Counted from the first letter of the stretch, positions 11,842 through 24,659 are shown. The stretch is 64,000 nucleotides of DNA from Megalonaias nervosa (GCA_016617855.1 JAECUM010004332.1:62001-126000); one strand, 5' to 3'. Program-made: numbers and translations. Notes: a model not told the origin generated them from the letters alone.

Positions 11842-12045
11842 TTTATACTCACGTGAGTCCAACTACAGGCAACATAGACCCTGATTTGCCATCACATAAT
11901 GTGCTGGCAGATTGTCTGTTTTGTTTGTTCTACTCATAACTGCTAACAAACTGCATAGACCCAGATCTGCCAGCACATTATGTGATGGTAGATCTGGGTG
12001 TGTGCAGTTTGCAGTTGAACTCAACTCAAAAGCAAGCATATAAGG
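11842..12045. mobile_element. Double-hairpin MITE (family D), copy 3
   Basis: This well preserved copy reads GTGAGTCCAACTACAGGCAA at the left and GCAGTTTGCAGTTGAACTCA at the right. The second hairpin is near perfect: AGATCTGCCAGCACATTATG pairs with the following TGATGGTAGATCT side. It lies in the NT5C2 intron. Confidence 0.82.
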
Positions 12046-15000
12046 TTGTTTTCTCAGTGTTGAATAAATGACAGTATTCTGTATTTAATCTTTAATTTAT
12101 ACATCTGAATTTCATGAAAAATGCATTTCTGCTTTCGATGCCTTGGAAGTAATTGGTGTGCCATCTGGTGATGATTCAGGAGAGATAACTTGAAAATGAC
12201 CGATTGTGGAATGGGCCCATTCATTCCATAACATACTTGTCTGCCTCTTGTATTTTGGAGTCATTGTCCCAGTCATAAAATGTTTGTGTTAAGGTTTTGC
12301 ATAAAGTTATTGCATTGCTAATATTCCTAAATCTTTTAATAGATTATCATTATACTGAGCATTAATTATTATGAAACCTAGAAAATGTATTCTGTGGCAG
12401 TCTTGCTTGACCCTATAAACTTTGACTGGAGTTCTCAGTCATAGAAAATTTACATTAAAATTTTGGATAAAGTATTTTCATTTGCTTACATTTCCAAAAC
12501 CCCTTGATGAATTTTCTTCATACTTGGGATGAATCATTATGAAACTAAGACGTGTTTGCTCCACCTTTCGACGTTAGGGTCAAGGTCACATGTTTTGCAG
12601 TAAGGCTTTTATTGTTGCCCGAAATACAGGTCCTGGCTGTCTTGCTGCATATGAAAGTAAGTTAATATATAGATATATTCTGGGTTTACTAAAATTACCA
12701 GTTTGCTTAGCATGGTTTAGATGCAGCTTAAATATTTCATTCAGTCATGTACATAACTGAAGAACTTGTGAATTTAAAAAATTCATTAAAATTTGAAAGT
12801 TTTTGTTCACTCCCTGCACATCATTTGTATTTTAATATTTCCATGCTTTTTTAAAATACGGAGTGGAAACATGTTGCCCTGCCCATTCGTACAAGTATGT
12901 GTGAGTAATGATGTGAGTAATGTCACACAACTCCTCCTCCTACAACATATGGAGACTTAAAACTCTGAGATATGATTTAGTGCACAACACATTTATAATT
13001 TTAATTTTAATTCATCAGAAGGGGGGTTTTTTTGCAAAGATATGTATAATGTAAAGGTGGGTGTGGGGAATAATTGAGACAAGTGTGAGAATTATACTGT
13101 TTTGCAGCAGACTTTTAGCTTTTTGTCTTTTTTAACTACTTTGTGCAGAAAATTTACCTGCACATCACATAGTTGCAATAACAATTCCTAGATGATCAGG
13201 TAAACACAGGTGATTGATCTGGTTCTTTATATCATAAGTGCACCAGTCTGTCTACCTGGCGACAACATAGAATCAATTGAAAAACAGGGTATTATTGTAC
13301 TGAAAAGATCCTAAAAACAAATATTATTATAAGATTGTAGAATTGACTACAAATTTGCATAAAGATTTTTAAAGTTGATCTTTGATCAAAGCCAGCAAAG
13401 GTTAGTAAACACAGATTGAGGTGATTTATTTTATTTTCCTCTCAGATTGTGTGACTTGAGCAAATATTATTTAAAGCATTGGCCAGACTGTTTTGAAAGA
13501 AGTGTTTCAGAAAAGTGAATATCACAAAATCTTTTGCAATGTTCAAGATAAGAATTGGCACTAAAATCTAATGATTACATACATAGAAGTTTTGACTATT
13601 TTTTACACCAATATGATACACATATTTCTTAGATGATGGGTGTTTAAGAAGAATGTGCACATTTTGGAAGTTTGAAATGAATTCAACAGAAAAGAAATAT
13701 AGGAGCTGCCTTTAGATATTCCTGTTAAAGCATCTTGAAAAATATAATAGCAATTAAAGACGACAAAAAAAAAAAAATCAAAATACTTAATTGTTTTTTT
13801 CTGAAATCAGATTTTGGTCAGTCTCTGCATTTTATTTCACCTCCTCAGAAGTTTGGCCAATTTTTAATCAAAGACTAAGAAGCCATCACGGACCACCTTT
13901 GACCCTTTTATTACTTGTAACACCTAAAGAAACATTGTACTTTTGGTCTTATACCCTCCAGATTTCATCAATAAGGTGATCAATTAACAGCTTGCTATGC
14001 ACATGTTAGCCCTCTGAATCGGATTACTCAGCCATACATAATTGCACACTGCATTGCAATACCAGTTCCAGTTTCCAGTAGACTGCTTTTGGCTGGTTTC
14101 TGTAATTTATGGATAGAGCATGTAAAAATAATGTTTTAATTTTTTTTCGTCAAATTTTGTTTTTAATCTTTAAGTTTTCAAAAGTGGTAGATTTCAAGTA
14201 CAAAATGGTATGTGTGGTAAATAGCCTTAAAAATGTCATTTTTGTCCTACCACCAGTAGAATCACATGTATGTCTTTGTGACTCTGACTTTCAACACTAA
14301 CCTGAACCCTCTCATTTGGGTTCTTAGTTCTTCCTACATACATTTCAAATTTAGTAAACCAGGTATTTAGAGTGGATGCCAGCCAGTCAGTTGCAAGGGT
14401 TCAAACTCAGCTTTAATATCAGGAATACATAACCTTTTGCTTTTGCATAGCTGATCATTTCTGGATGGAAAATAACCTAGCGCATATAATGAAAATTTCC
14501 TCCTTCTATAGGGTGACTGGAAAACTCTAGCCCAAATTGCAGCCACCTTTTCCATGTGCACTCTTCATTCAATCTTTTTTTCAGTTACAGACATTACTGT
14601 GGATTCTTACATCATAATTTGAGCTATTTCCTTATGTGCATTGTTTTTATTGTGTGGAATTACCCTGACATGAAATTTTTTTTTCTGTTCAAAATTAGCT
14701 CACTCTTTGTTATTCGTATTACTTCTGGTTATGTTTTTATAACCTTGCATTTAAGTTACAACCCCATAGAGGTGTTAGTGTAGTTAATATTGTATTGAAA
14801 ATTATTTAATTACCTTTTCTATTATTTGGTTGTCTCTATTCTTGCTGAAATTGGTCTGTTGACTCAGCTTGATTCTGTTTTATTGTTGTATTACAGTAAT
14901 GAATCATTGGAACTCATATTTCTTTTAATGTCAGTGGCGCAATTTTTTTCTTCTGGAGAATGCAGTTCACACTGCAGTTTTTCCTTTTATGTTGTGTGTT

Positions 15001-16189
15001 TAGTGATGGAAAACCAGTTGTTTCTTAGAGGTTAGGAAAGAATAGTACTCATTATTATTATCCTTATTATTAGCAATCTTATCAAGCTGGGTTTTTGTCT
15101 CCAGTTTTCGAATAACCTGGTTTGTTTGTTAGGTATGTTTAATTTGCATTGTTTATTGGTAGGTTTTTTTAAAAAAAAATGTTTTGTTATATTTTATTAC
15201 ATGCAATTGATAATGTAACATTGTATGCTGGACTTGACCTTGTCCAAAATCAAGTTCATTTTCTACTTTACCTGAATCATTGACCTTTTTTTATTCTGTG
15301 AACAACTAATACAAAGCTAAATAGTTTCCCTATGAGTATGGTTTAACTATTAGGATTATTATATTTGCCTGAGTCAAGGACGTTATGTTTATCACATTTT
15401 ATATTCTAATTATAACCATCTTGTAAACATTAGGAACATTCTAGAAGATTATTTTCCATTAGGTAATAGTTTTTTGTTCTTAGAAAATGCTAGTTGTGAC
15501 ATGAGGTCAAGTAGAGGACTATATAATCATGTTTTTCTAGAAATTACTCATTCATGCTTTTAAGATCTTAGCAAAATCAGTTGTATTATTGTTGTGTCCA
15601 GTAATTCATTTGGCTGGAATTTATTGATTCAGATTATTTATTCACTGGAAATACAGAGTGCTCTTCAAAAATAACATTCTTGTAAATAGAGACTTGAATT
15701 TATAGTGAAATGTCAAAGCACATCAACACTTCAAGTTTTGGATTTAAGTTGGATTTCCACTCAAGTTTATTCAGAACTTTAATCATTAGAACTTGTGTCT
15801 GTAATTCTAGGATTATTTGGGATTTAATTTGCAATACCGTAAAAAATATTTTTGCATTTTAACTTTGTATTCTGGGGAAATAAGTTATTTGTTGAAATTT
15901 ACAAACCATGTTGCTTCTTGCTCTTTTCTGTTGTTTTAAGACCTTAGAATAGTAATAGATGTCGTATTTGAATAATTTTATTGGTTGTTTTAATTCTTTA
16001 ATTTTTAGTACTAAGTTTAGCATTGCAGCCTCATTTGCATTAAAACAGTGGTTGTTTTTTTTCCTTGGGACAATGCATAGTAAAGCATGAATTCTTGTTG
16101 TTTTAAATTTGCACAGACTTAGTCTACACAAGTACATCACATTTTTGCATAATACTTACACAGAAGTTGTTTGTTAATCTTCTTTCTAA
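12046..16189. other. Unassigned intronic sequence
   Basis: This is 4 kb of AT-rich intron with scattered short ORFs and A or T tracts. A CTTTCGACGTTAGGGTCAAG then GTCACATG stretch at 12566-12596 resembles the AAGGTCA-type repeats of molluscs. No exon or clear mobile element was recognised. Confidence 0.4.
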
Positions 16190-16395
16190 TGATGTCTGCT
16201 TTGTTCTAATTGAAAATGGTGCCCATCTGACATCCAGTATGTTCACCATGGCAGCTGACTTGAAAATCTTACTATCTAAAGAATAACAGAGATGATTTCA
16301 AAAGTCAGCAATTAAAAGTAAGAAATGGTCTTGTCTTGAATTCCTAGAAATTCTTTTTGCCCAGTAGAGTGTAAGTCCCTTCAAAGGACTCTTGT
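16190..16395 (+). repeat. Family F repeat fragment
   Basis: It contains GAAAATGGTGCCCATCTGAC, CCAGTATGTTCACCATGGCA and the end block GGTCTTGTCTTGAATTCCTA ... CAAAGGACTC. These match the 3' part of the array at 3490-4650, including its end. Confidence 0.6.
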
Positions 16396-16816
16396 TAGAT
16401 TGGACTCTTGTTAGATTTAGATTGCTTAAAGATTGTGAGATATTTAGAGAATGGTTAAAGGTGCAGAAAAAAAGATTTTGTTTTCACCATACAGGGGAAA
16501 ATAAAATATTTTTAGCCCAAAAATTAAAGAGTTTCATCTGATAAATACTTTCAGCTTATTTTTTAGTTCATGCTGTTATCCCAATATTTATTACACAGGT
16601 ATTTTGAAAGAACAATGACATACTCCAAACTGTTGTGCTGTTTAATGAGCTTTCAGCATTATAAAATCGTTAGTCCCTCAGGTATAAAATAAGTTATAAA
16701 TAAACTCAATTTAGGTGCATTGCTACTTTAAGGAAGCCAGATTTCTGATTTAGTGAAAGTTGTTAATATGTGTGCTATATGGTTTCCAGTACACAGCAAA
16801 TTGCTTTAGATCTTTA

Positions 16817-16823
<7 letters not shown>

Positions 16824-16897
<74 letters not shown>
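16824..16897. repeat. TA microsatellite
   Basis: About 37 uninterrupted TA units follow a short TG tract. ORFs on both strands across it are runs of Tyr-Ile and are not genes. Confidence 0.97.
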
Positions 16898-16898
<1 letters not shown>

Positions 16899-17737
16899 GT
16901 GTGCATGTATTCTATAATTTTGTGCTTACCCCCCCCCAAAAAAAACCCTGAGAAATCTTGGCTCCCTATGAACATTAATTGTAAGTAACAGCCATGTGCT
17001 GGCAATTACTCAGACTATCTCAGTCAATTTAGGACAAAACAGTTGCCTGAACTTCTGACACTTCTAGGCCTTCTAATTTGTGCAGGGAGGTAATGATGAT
17101 ATGATAATACAAAATTATTTCCAAGTGCATCAGTGTCAGTTGTATAGCGTTGTCAAGGTGTCAAAAGAGTAATCATCCCCAAAAAATTGCTGTGGCTGGA
17201 GCCATGGATTTTCATTATGAACAGATTGTGATATTGTTGTAGCCCTGGGAAGCCCATCATTAACCTAAACAATAAAAAAAATCGTTGCCTCAAAACACCC
17301 CATGTTAATCTAGATGAGAAATTTGCCTGGAATTGACTTGGAGCATCTGAAGCATTGAATTGAAAAACCTCAGCACATGAAGTTGATGAGGTAGAATTGT
17401 TATTTGTCATTTTTTTAAAAAACCTGACAGTCTTAGGATAATTAAAGTATTTAATGAAATTATGTAAGGATAAAAATATTAAATCCTCTTGATAGCAGTA
17501 CTTGACCTTTATGCTGTATCTGAAATGTTTTCAATGATTTGTAGTATTAGTACAAATTTGTTCATAATTGTATCACACATTTAATAAATTACTGCACATG
17601 TACAACAAATTAACACAAATATATAATAAATTATTACTGTAAATTACAGTTTAGTAAGCACTTGAGAATTTAATGAGCCAGCTATTTTCACCAACATATT
17701 ATTCTGGCTGAAATTTTGGTGACAAGAAGAGCATAAT
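16898..17737. other. Unassigned intronic sequence
   Basis: It includes an 85-codon minus-strand ORF at 17153-17410 with no recognised domain and no splice context. No other signal was seen. Confidence 0.35.
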
Positions 17738-18741
17738 GTGTATAGTGTAAATACTGATGACTACCTGGATGGATGGCTATATGTGTAATGTAAATGCTAA
17801 TGACTACGTGGATGGATGGTGCCATGTATAGTGTAAATACTGATGACTACCTGGATGGATGGTAATGTGTGTAATGTAAATGCTGATGACTACCTGGATG
17901 GATTGTACCATGCATAGTGTAAACACTGATGACCATCTGGATGGATGGTACCATGTATAGTGTAAATACTGATGACTACCTGGATGGATGGTAATGTGTG
18001 TAATGTAAATGCTGATGACTACCTGGATGGATGGTACCATGTATGGAATAAATACTGATGATTACTTGGATGGATGGTACCATGTATATTGTAAATACTG
18101 ATGACTACCTGGATGGATGGTAATGTGTGTAATGTAAATACTGATGACTAACTACATGGATGGATGGTAATGTGTATAATGTAAATACTGATGACTACAT
18201 GGATGGATGGTAATGTGTATAATGTAAATGCTGATGATTACCTGGATGGATGGTAATGTGTATAATGTAAATACTGATGACTACGTGGATGGATGGTAAT
18301 GTGTGTAATGTAAATGCTGATACCTGGAGGGATGTTACCATGTATATTGTAAATACTGATGACTACCTGGATGGATGGTAATGTGTATAATGTAAATACT
18401 GATGACTACCTGGATGGATGGTAATGTGTATATTGTAAATACTGATGACTACATGGATGGTAATGTAAATGCAGATGGCTACCTGGATGGATGTTAATGC
18501 ATATAATGTAAATGCTGATGACTATCTGAATGTATGGTAATGCATATAATGCAATTACTGATTACTACCTAAATGGTTGGTAATACATATAATGTAAATA
18601 CTGATGACCTCATGAATGAATGGTAATGCTTATCATGTAAATACTGATGACTACCTGAATGAATGGTAATGTCTGCATGGTAAATAATGATGAGTGTGAA
18701 TGGATGGTAATGCATATAATGTAAATACTGATGACTACATT
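17738..18741. repeat. About 43 bp minisatellite, over 20 copies
   Basis: The unit is close to TGTAAATACTGATGACTACC plus TGGATGGATGGTAATGTGTATAA in two parts. Copies vary in a few bases and in the presence of CCATGTATAG versus AATGTGTATAA. The array is interrupted at its right side by a SINE inserted at 18752-19079, after which a decayed unit continues to about 19135. Confidence 0.92.
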
Positions 18742-18751
18742 GATGGTTGGT

Positions 18752-19079
18752 GTGTGTGTGTGTGTGTGTGATTTGAATTTTTAATGTAGCTTTAAAAAAT
18801 TTTCAGTCATATTGCTATGATGTCTGCAGTGTGACAGTTCATAGTGATGTCTAGTACTGGGACATCATGCTGCAGACATGTAGCATCATGTCCCAACCAG
18901 TCACATTATCCTGACACCAGGCCAACCAATCCTAACACTAACCTCTTAATGCTGAGCACCAAGCGAGGCAGCTGCTGGTAACATTTTTATAAATCTGTGG
19001 TATTACTTGGCCTGGATTCGAACCTGTGACCTTCCACATCTGAGGCAGACTCTCTAACCACTTAGGCCAGTGGAGCAGT
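18752..19079 (-). mobile_element. CA-tailed SINE (family A), copy 2, inserted in minisatellite
   Basis: It has the same structure as the copy at 2811-3126. A 12 bp target-site duplication TTGATGGTTGGT occurs at 18740-18751 and 19080-19091. The duplicated target is itself minisatellite sequence, so the array existed before the SINE arrived. The tRNA-like head is more diverged here (TTACTTGGCCTGGATTCGAA). Confidence 0.88.
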
Positions 19080-19135
19080 TTGATGGTTGGTAATGCATAC
19101 AATATTAATACTAATCACAACCTGGATGGATGATA

Positions 19136-19384
19136 GATCCAATGTTTAATGTCTCCCATCCTTTTCTCAGGAATTATGTGGCAGACAGACTTGTGAATAT
19201 TTCTGTAAATAAATACCATAATCGATGTTTTCTCAATAAAATATTGGAACTTCCATCACTTTTATTTGCAATTTGATAATCAGTTTTGTTTAAATAAAAC
19301 TGATTTTTGTTTAGATTGTGTAAAACTATTACCAAAATTTTGTTTTGGCTACAAGTACTGCATAAAGTTATGTCAGAACCCATT
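19136..19384. other. Unassigned spacer
   Basis: Short AT-rich intronic sequence without a recognised feature. Confidence 0.35.
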
Positions 19385-19525
19385 ATAAACTGCACAGGCC
19401 GAGATCTGCCTGATCATAATGCGTCAGCTGATCTGGGTCTCTGCAGTTTGTTAGCAATAATCAGTAGAAAAAAAAAAACATAGACCCAGATCTGTTGGCA
19501 CATTATGCACATTAATCTTGACCTT
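19385..19525. mobile_element. Truncated double-hairpin MITE (family D), copy 4
   Basis: It contains AAACTGCACAGGCCGAGATC, GATCTGGGTCTCTGCAGTTT and AACATAGACCCAGATCTG. One hairpin and part of the other survive; the termini are lost. An A tract lies inside. Confidence 0.65.
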
Positions 19526-20028
19526 ACCAATGAAAATGAACAAGTATTAAGACATTAAGATGCTTTTAAGTGAGAAGATATGGTACATGGTAATTCATGA
19601 AAGTGTTTGCCACTAATCAGAGTCAAAGATTTGCTAAAATTTAATGGTCCTGAAATAAATGAGATTTATGGTGCTCTGTTGTAGTCATCACTACTTATAT
19701 GTGTATTTTAAACACAATTAAATGCATATTAGGCTGTAGGTAGCTAAAACCTGTGGTGCAAGCACACATTCATTGTTACATAATAATGCACAGGAAATCT
19801 TTGACAAACAGGTTTCACTCTATTTGAAAGATAATTGATGCCATTTCAGTATATATTTTAATTAGTTTGTTGAATCAGTAATTGTACAAATGTAAGTATT
19901 AATCAGTAATTTAAAAAAGCAGAGACTTGTGCTGCAAAATATCTTAGTCCATATAAACAAATGGGTACCTATCATGTTCTCTTGTATGTTTTATACTGAT
20001 TAGCACTTTTGCCAGCCAATCACTAACT

Positions 20029-20192
20029 CAGTGGTTGCCAACCCCTGGATCGTGAGGATGTTCTGGAGGTTTGCCAGGATTTTTTTTTTTAATGTGGCAA
20101 AACTTAACAATACATGTATATAGAAATGGGGTCATGAGGCTCAGAAAAAACTTTTGAAGGGGTCATGGCCAAAAACAAGTTTGGAACCACTG
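20029..20192. mobile_element. hAT-type non-autonomous DNA transposon (MITE)
   Basis: The left terminus is CAGTGGTTGCCAACCCCTGG and the right terminus, read on the opposite strand, is CAGTGGTTCCAAACTTG. These are typical CAGTGGTT-like hAT ends, and the interior carries GGGGTCATGAGG and GGGGTCATGGCC as in many vertebrate and invertebrate hAT MITEs. Flanking 8 bp sequences are CACTAACT (20021-20028) and TCCTAACT (20193-20200), six of eight matching, which is the hAT target-duplication length. At 164 bp there is no transposase. Confidence 0.83.
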
Positions 20193-20659
20193 TCCTAACT
20201 GGTAACTTTTGATGCATTTTAAAAACCTAATTAATTCCTTTAATTGATTTCCAATCTTCATAGGTACCAATCTGTTAGTTGTCAGTGGCATTATTCTTAA
20301 AGAATTATTTCAGAATTCTTCTTAATAGTTCATCTTCAACAAGCATGTTTTTAAGGTTTCTTTCTGATTTTTGTCGGATTAGTAAACAGTTGAATGTTCC
20401 TGAATAATTATATTGTGCTACTGCATTGCGCAGCTTTTAAATTTTAATAGCTTTAATAAAACAACATAGGAAAACAATTTGATTTTTGTTTAGTCTTTGA
20501 AACATTTGCATGGTTTTTCCTGATAATGTTATTTTTTACGATGTAAATGACAAATGTTTTGTTAACATATGAACTAAAAAAATTAGTGTTTTATTAGCCT
20601 TTTATAGGACTGCTAAGAAGATGAATTAAGTTGGTTTATGCTTGTTGGTTTTAACATCC

Positions 20660-20822
20660 CTTTTTGTCAATTATTGGCTATATCATGCTGAGAAGATGGG
20701 AGCTTCAGTGCCTTTCCCAAGGACACACTGAGGCAGCCAACCTGGCTGACCTGGATGGATATTAAACCAGTATCCTTTGGATTACAAATCCAGTGCTCTT
20801 CCTTCTGAGCTACTGTTGCTTC
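20660..20822 (-). mobile_element. tRNA-derived SINE (family C), copy 2
   Basis: On the minus strand it reads AGCAACAGTAGCTCAGAAGG as a tRNA-like head, GGATTTGTAATCCAAAGGAT, TACTGGTTTAATATCCATCC (B-box like, decayed), then GGTCAGCCAGGTTGGCTGCC and TCCTTGGGAAAGGCACTG. The layout matches family C copies elsewhere. Confidence 0.6.
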
Positions 20823-21630
20823 CAGATGTTGAATTAACTGTTAACAATGAATAGGTTTAAAAGTATAGATGGGGCAGTTTGAATTTTAACAAAATTTGAA
20901 AGTTTAGTAACACGTGCCTCTTCAGATTGTGTTCATGTTTTGCTTTCATCTAATTCTCTTGGAACAGCTGATTAGAAAAATTGTCTGGCAGCACTGAACA
21001 CATGTGTCAAAGGGGACATTACTCTAAGAAAGCTCTCTTGGGGACATTTTAACTTGATGATATTCACATTTGTAGGTTGTAATTGTAATGTCTGGAAATT
21101 TGACTCCATTTCATCCTTATTATAAAAAAATTGGAAAGCACACAAGATTTTCGTTAGTCATAGACAGCTCTCCATCATGATAATGTGGTAGTTGGGGTTC
21201 ATTACAACTGACTGTGTTATCCACCAAACCACATTATACTGAGAATCACGATATCTGTGAAACCATGATTTATGGAAAATTGCATAATATATAGAGCTGT
21301 GGTATAACAGGCACTATCAAATTCTTTTTTTTAGATAGTGGTGTTTTGAAAAGGAAATAAAGATTAATCTTGTTTTGTTTCAACCCTTATTGTTATGCAT
21401 CAGTATCTACTTGGTCATGGGGTTCATGGTAGTACTGCATTTATCTGGCATTGCATTGTAATGCTGGAGAGCTGTATAGATGGATAGAATCTATCTTTAG
21501 ATGAGGGCCTATAAAGGATAGACTGTACGGTTGTTCTTTTATAGGCAATTATTCCTAATATAGAGGAGTCTAAATAATGCGCTCTTAAATTGTAGGTATA
21601 CATATGAATGACATGTATTGTCACTACCAA
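20823..21630. other. Unassigned intronic sequence
   Basis: A weak tRNA-like segment on the minus strand near 21185-21240 (GTGGTTTGGTGGATAACAC then TGAACCCCAACTAC) may be a decayed SINE head. Nothing else was recognised. Confidence 0.35.
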
Positions 21631-22686
21631 CATGTTCATTGATCTTTCCAATCAAGATTGACAAGTATTAACATTACTGACACACTCATTGATCTTTCCA
21701 ATCAAGATTGACAGGTATTAACATTACTGACATACTCATTGATCTTTCCAATCAAGATTGACAGGTAGTAACATTACCAACACACACATTGATCTTTCCA
21801 GTCAAGATTGACAAGTATTAACATTACTGACACACTCATTGATCTTTCCAATAAAAGATTGACAGGTATTAACATTACTGACACACTCATTGATCTTTCC
21901 AATCAAGATTGACAGGTAGTGACATTACCAACACACACATTGATCTTTCCAATCAAGATTGACAAGTATTACTACCAACATGCTTATTGATCTTTTCAAT
22001 CAAGATTGACAGGTATTAACATTGCCAACCTACTATCTTTCCAATCAAGATTGACAGGTATATCACTCCCACCTTGTTCATTGATCTTTCCAGTCAAGAT
22101 TGAAAGGTATTATCACTTCCAACTTGCTCATTGATCTTTCCAGTCAAGATTGAAAGGTATTATGACAATCAAGATTGACAGGTATTATCACTATCAACTT
22201 GCTCATTGATCTTTGCAATCAAAATTGACAGGTGTCTTTACAATCAAAATTGACAAGTAATATCACTACCAACATACCCAATAATCTTTCCAATCAAAAT
22301 TGACAGGTATTATCACTATCAACTTGCTCATTGATCTTTGCAATCAAAATTGACAGGTGTCTTTACAATCAAAATTGACAAGTAATATCACTACCAACAT
22401 ACCCAATAATCTTTCCAATCAAAATTGACAGGTATTATCACTATCAACTTGCTCATTGATCTTTGCAATCAAAATTGACAGGTGTCTTTACAATCAAAAT
22501 TGACAAGTAATATCACTACCAACATACCCAATAATCTTTCCAATCAAAATTGACAGGTATTATCACTATCAACTTGCTCATTGATCTTTGCAATCAAAAT
22601 TGACAGGTGTCTTTACAATCAAAATTGACAAGTAATATCACTACCAACATACCCAATAATCTTTCCAATCAAGATTGACAAGTATT
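21631..22686. repeat. About 50 bp minisatellite with 125 bp higher-order units
   Basis: The base motif is CATTGATCTTTCCAATCAAG then ATTGACAGGTATTA, with spacers such as ACATTACTGACACACT. From about 22177 to 22670 the copies are organised in near-identical blocks of about 125 bp, each holding three variants (GATCTTTGCAATCAAAATTG, TGTCTTTACAATCAAAATTG, AATAATCTTTCCAATCAA). About four blocks are present. This indicates recent block-wise amplification on top of an older diverged array. Confidence 0.92.
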
Positions 22687-22819
22687 AAGAGATTGACCAT
22701 AAATTTAGTCAAACCCAGAAATGTTAGTAATATAAAACATGAACAGATGATAAAATATATTTGAGTAATTCCACATGTTTCATGGTGTTAAACAGTATGG
22801 TGTTCTTCAGTGAGAGTTT

Positions 22820-23262
22820 TCCATCCATATTGGACAGGTGTTATTTATTCCAAGAACTTTCTATCCATATTGGACAGGTTTTATTTATACCAAGAATTTT
22901 CTATCCATATTGGACAGGTTTTATTTATACCAATAATTTTCTATCCATAGTGGACAGGTGTTATTTATACCAAGAATTTTCTATCCATATTTTACAGGTG
23001 TTGTTTATACCAAGAATATTCTATCCATATTGGACAGGTTTTATTTATACCAAGAATTTTCTATACATATTGGACAGGTGTTATTTGTACCAAGAATTTT
23101 CTATCCATATTGGACAGGCGTTATTTGTACCAAGAATTTTCTATCCATATTGGACAGGTGTTATTTATACCAAGAATTTTCTATCCATATTGGACAGGTG
23201 TTATTTATACCAAGAATTTTCTATCTATATTGGACAGGTGTTATTTATACCAAGAACATACT
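22820..23262. repeat. 40 bp minisatellite, 11 copies
   Basis: The unit is CTATCCATATTGGACAGGTG plus TTATTTATACCAAGAATTTT, 40 bp and highly uniform. Because 40 is not divisible by three and the unit lacks stops, two overlapping plus-strand ORFs of 172 and 121 codons result. They are translations of the repeat and not genes. Confidence 0.95.
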
Positions 23263-23877
23263 GTTTGTATTTCCAGTAGGGATTCATAAATGTGTTCCTT
23301 ATGAACAGATGTCCTTCATATGAAGATGTCCATTATTGCTTGAATTCAGTATAAATGGAGGGATACATGGACTGATGGATACAACACATGGTTCAGATCT
23401 CTGATCATAGTGGTGGAGGCATAAAAAGAAACCAGCCCATCATTAATAGCCATACTCTAAATCGTGATATATTTTTTACAGGAAATCTCTTCTTGAACTA
23501 ATTCCCAATCATTTGAGAGGTCATATACTTATTGCCTTTCATCACAAGTCTTGGCACTTGGGTGGGCGTCAGAATTGAGCTTGTTTGCCTATATTACCAA
23601 CTAATCTATTGTTTGTTACAAGTGTTTTTATCCCAAAACTCTTCAGTAAGGAAAATAAACAAAATAAAGTAAGTATCAGAGAGACTTTACAATCAGACCT
23701 TTTTCCTTGCGAGAACAGAATCTTGTAATTTTGATAATAATTTACTGTGAATTTTGTATTTTTCATGGTACCAATTTTCATGGATTTTGTAGTTACTAAA
23801 AGCCATGAATTTCAAGACCCTGAGAATAAGGATCCTTACGTAGATATGACCAGACTCCTTCCCTAATCCATGATTTA
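23263..23877. other. Unassigned intronic sequence
   Basis: No recognised exon or repeat. Confidence 0.35.
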
Positions 23878-23990
23878 CCATATATTCTTACTTATAAGTT
23901 GAGTCTAACTGCAAACAACATTGATCCTGATTTGTTGGTTGTACCTTACAAACTGCATAGACAGAAACTGTATATGCACAGTTCATTATG
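23878..23990. mobile_element. Truncated double-hairpin MITE (family D), copy 5
   Basis: The left end is intact (ACCATATATTCTTACTTATA, then GTTGAGTCTAACTGCAAACA). The second half is short and rearranged (AAACTGCATAGACAGAAACT). Confidence 0.65.
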
Positions 23991-24194
23991 GTAACTAATG
24001 AGGAAATTGACAGTATTTTCACATTGTTTATGATATCTCTTATTGATATAGCAAATAAAAATGTGAAAATGTGGGATTATGGATGGCTGGTAGATATTCA
24101 TACTTTACATAACTTTCCTTAGAAACACAAATTTAATGCAATTTTTCTCACAACCTACATGACTATCACTGCACCCAAGACTATCCTGGGATAT

Positions 24195-24415
24195 GGTTTG
24201 ATTTGGTTTGGTTTGGTCTGGTCTGGTCTGGTTTAGTTTGGTCTGGTTTGGTGTTTTTATGGCACAACAATGGGATTATTTAGTACTGAGGAGTAAAGTG
24301 TCTTACCCAATGATACACCACTGTAGCCAACTCAGACTGATTTTGATAGTAGGATTTGAACCTGCATCCTTTTGGTCACGAGTCCAGCATTCTGTCCACT
24401 GAGCCAGTATAGCTA
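24195..24415 (-). mobile_element. tRNA-derived SINE (family C-like), copy 3
   Basis: On the minus strand it reads TACTGGCTCAGTGGACAGAA, GGACTCGTGACCAAAAGGAT, GCAGGTTCAAATCCTACTAT (B-box) and AGTCTGAGTTGGCTACAGTG. The left end is bordered by a TTTGGTTTGGTCTGG simple repeat at 24196-24250. Confidence 0.68.
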
Positions 24416-24659
24416 TTACATCCATTAATCACCTGTTATGATATGCATAAGGGTGCATTGGATCTATTATAAATCCACAAGCCAAGGACCCCCGCTTTAA
24501 GCATTTACCATTATTGTATTATGACAGTCATTGAGCAGTTCTTATCACACTTTTCCCCTCCTATTTCCCAATATGCCAACAGCAGGTTTCTAAGGATGCA
24601 TATCCGTTAATTTGAATTTAAAATTTTTTTGGGAAGCATACTTAACAGCCATGGAGAGT

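Noticed and set aside
16770..17005. Tyr-Ile-rich ORFs on both strands
   Set aside because: They are produced by the TA microsatellite. The same applies at 53152-53752.
22761..23279. 172-codon plus-strand ORF
   Set aside because: It is a translation of the 40 bp minisatellite. A second overlapping frame is also open, as expected from a stop-free repeat.
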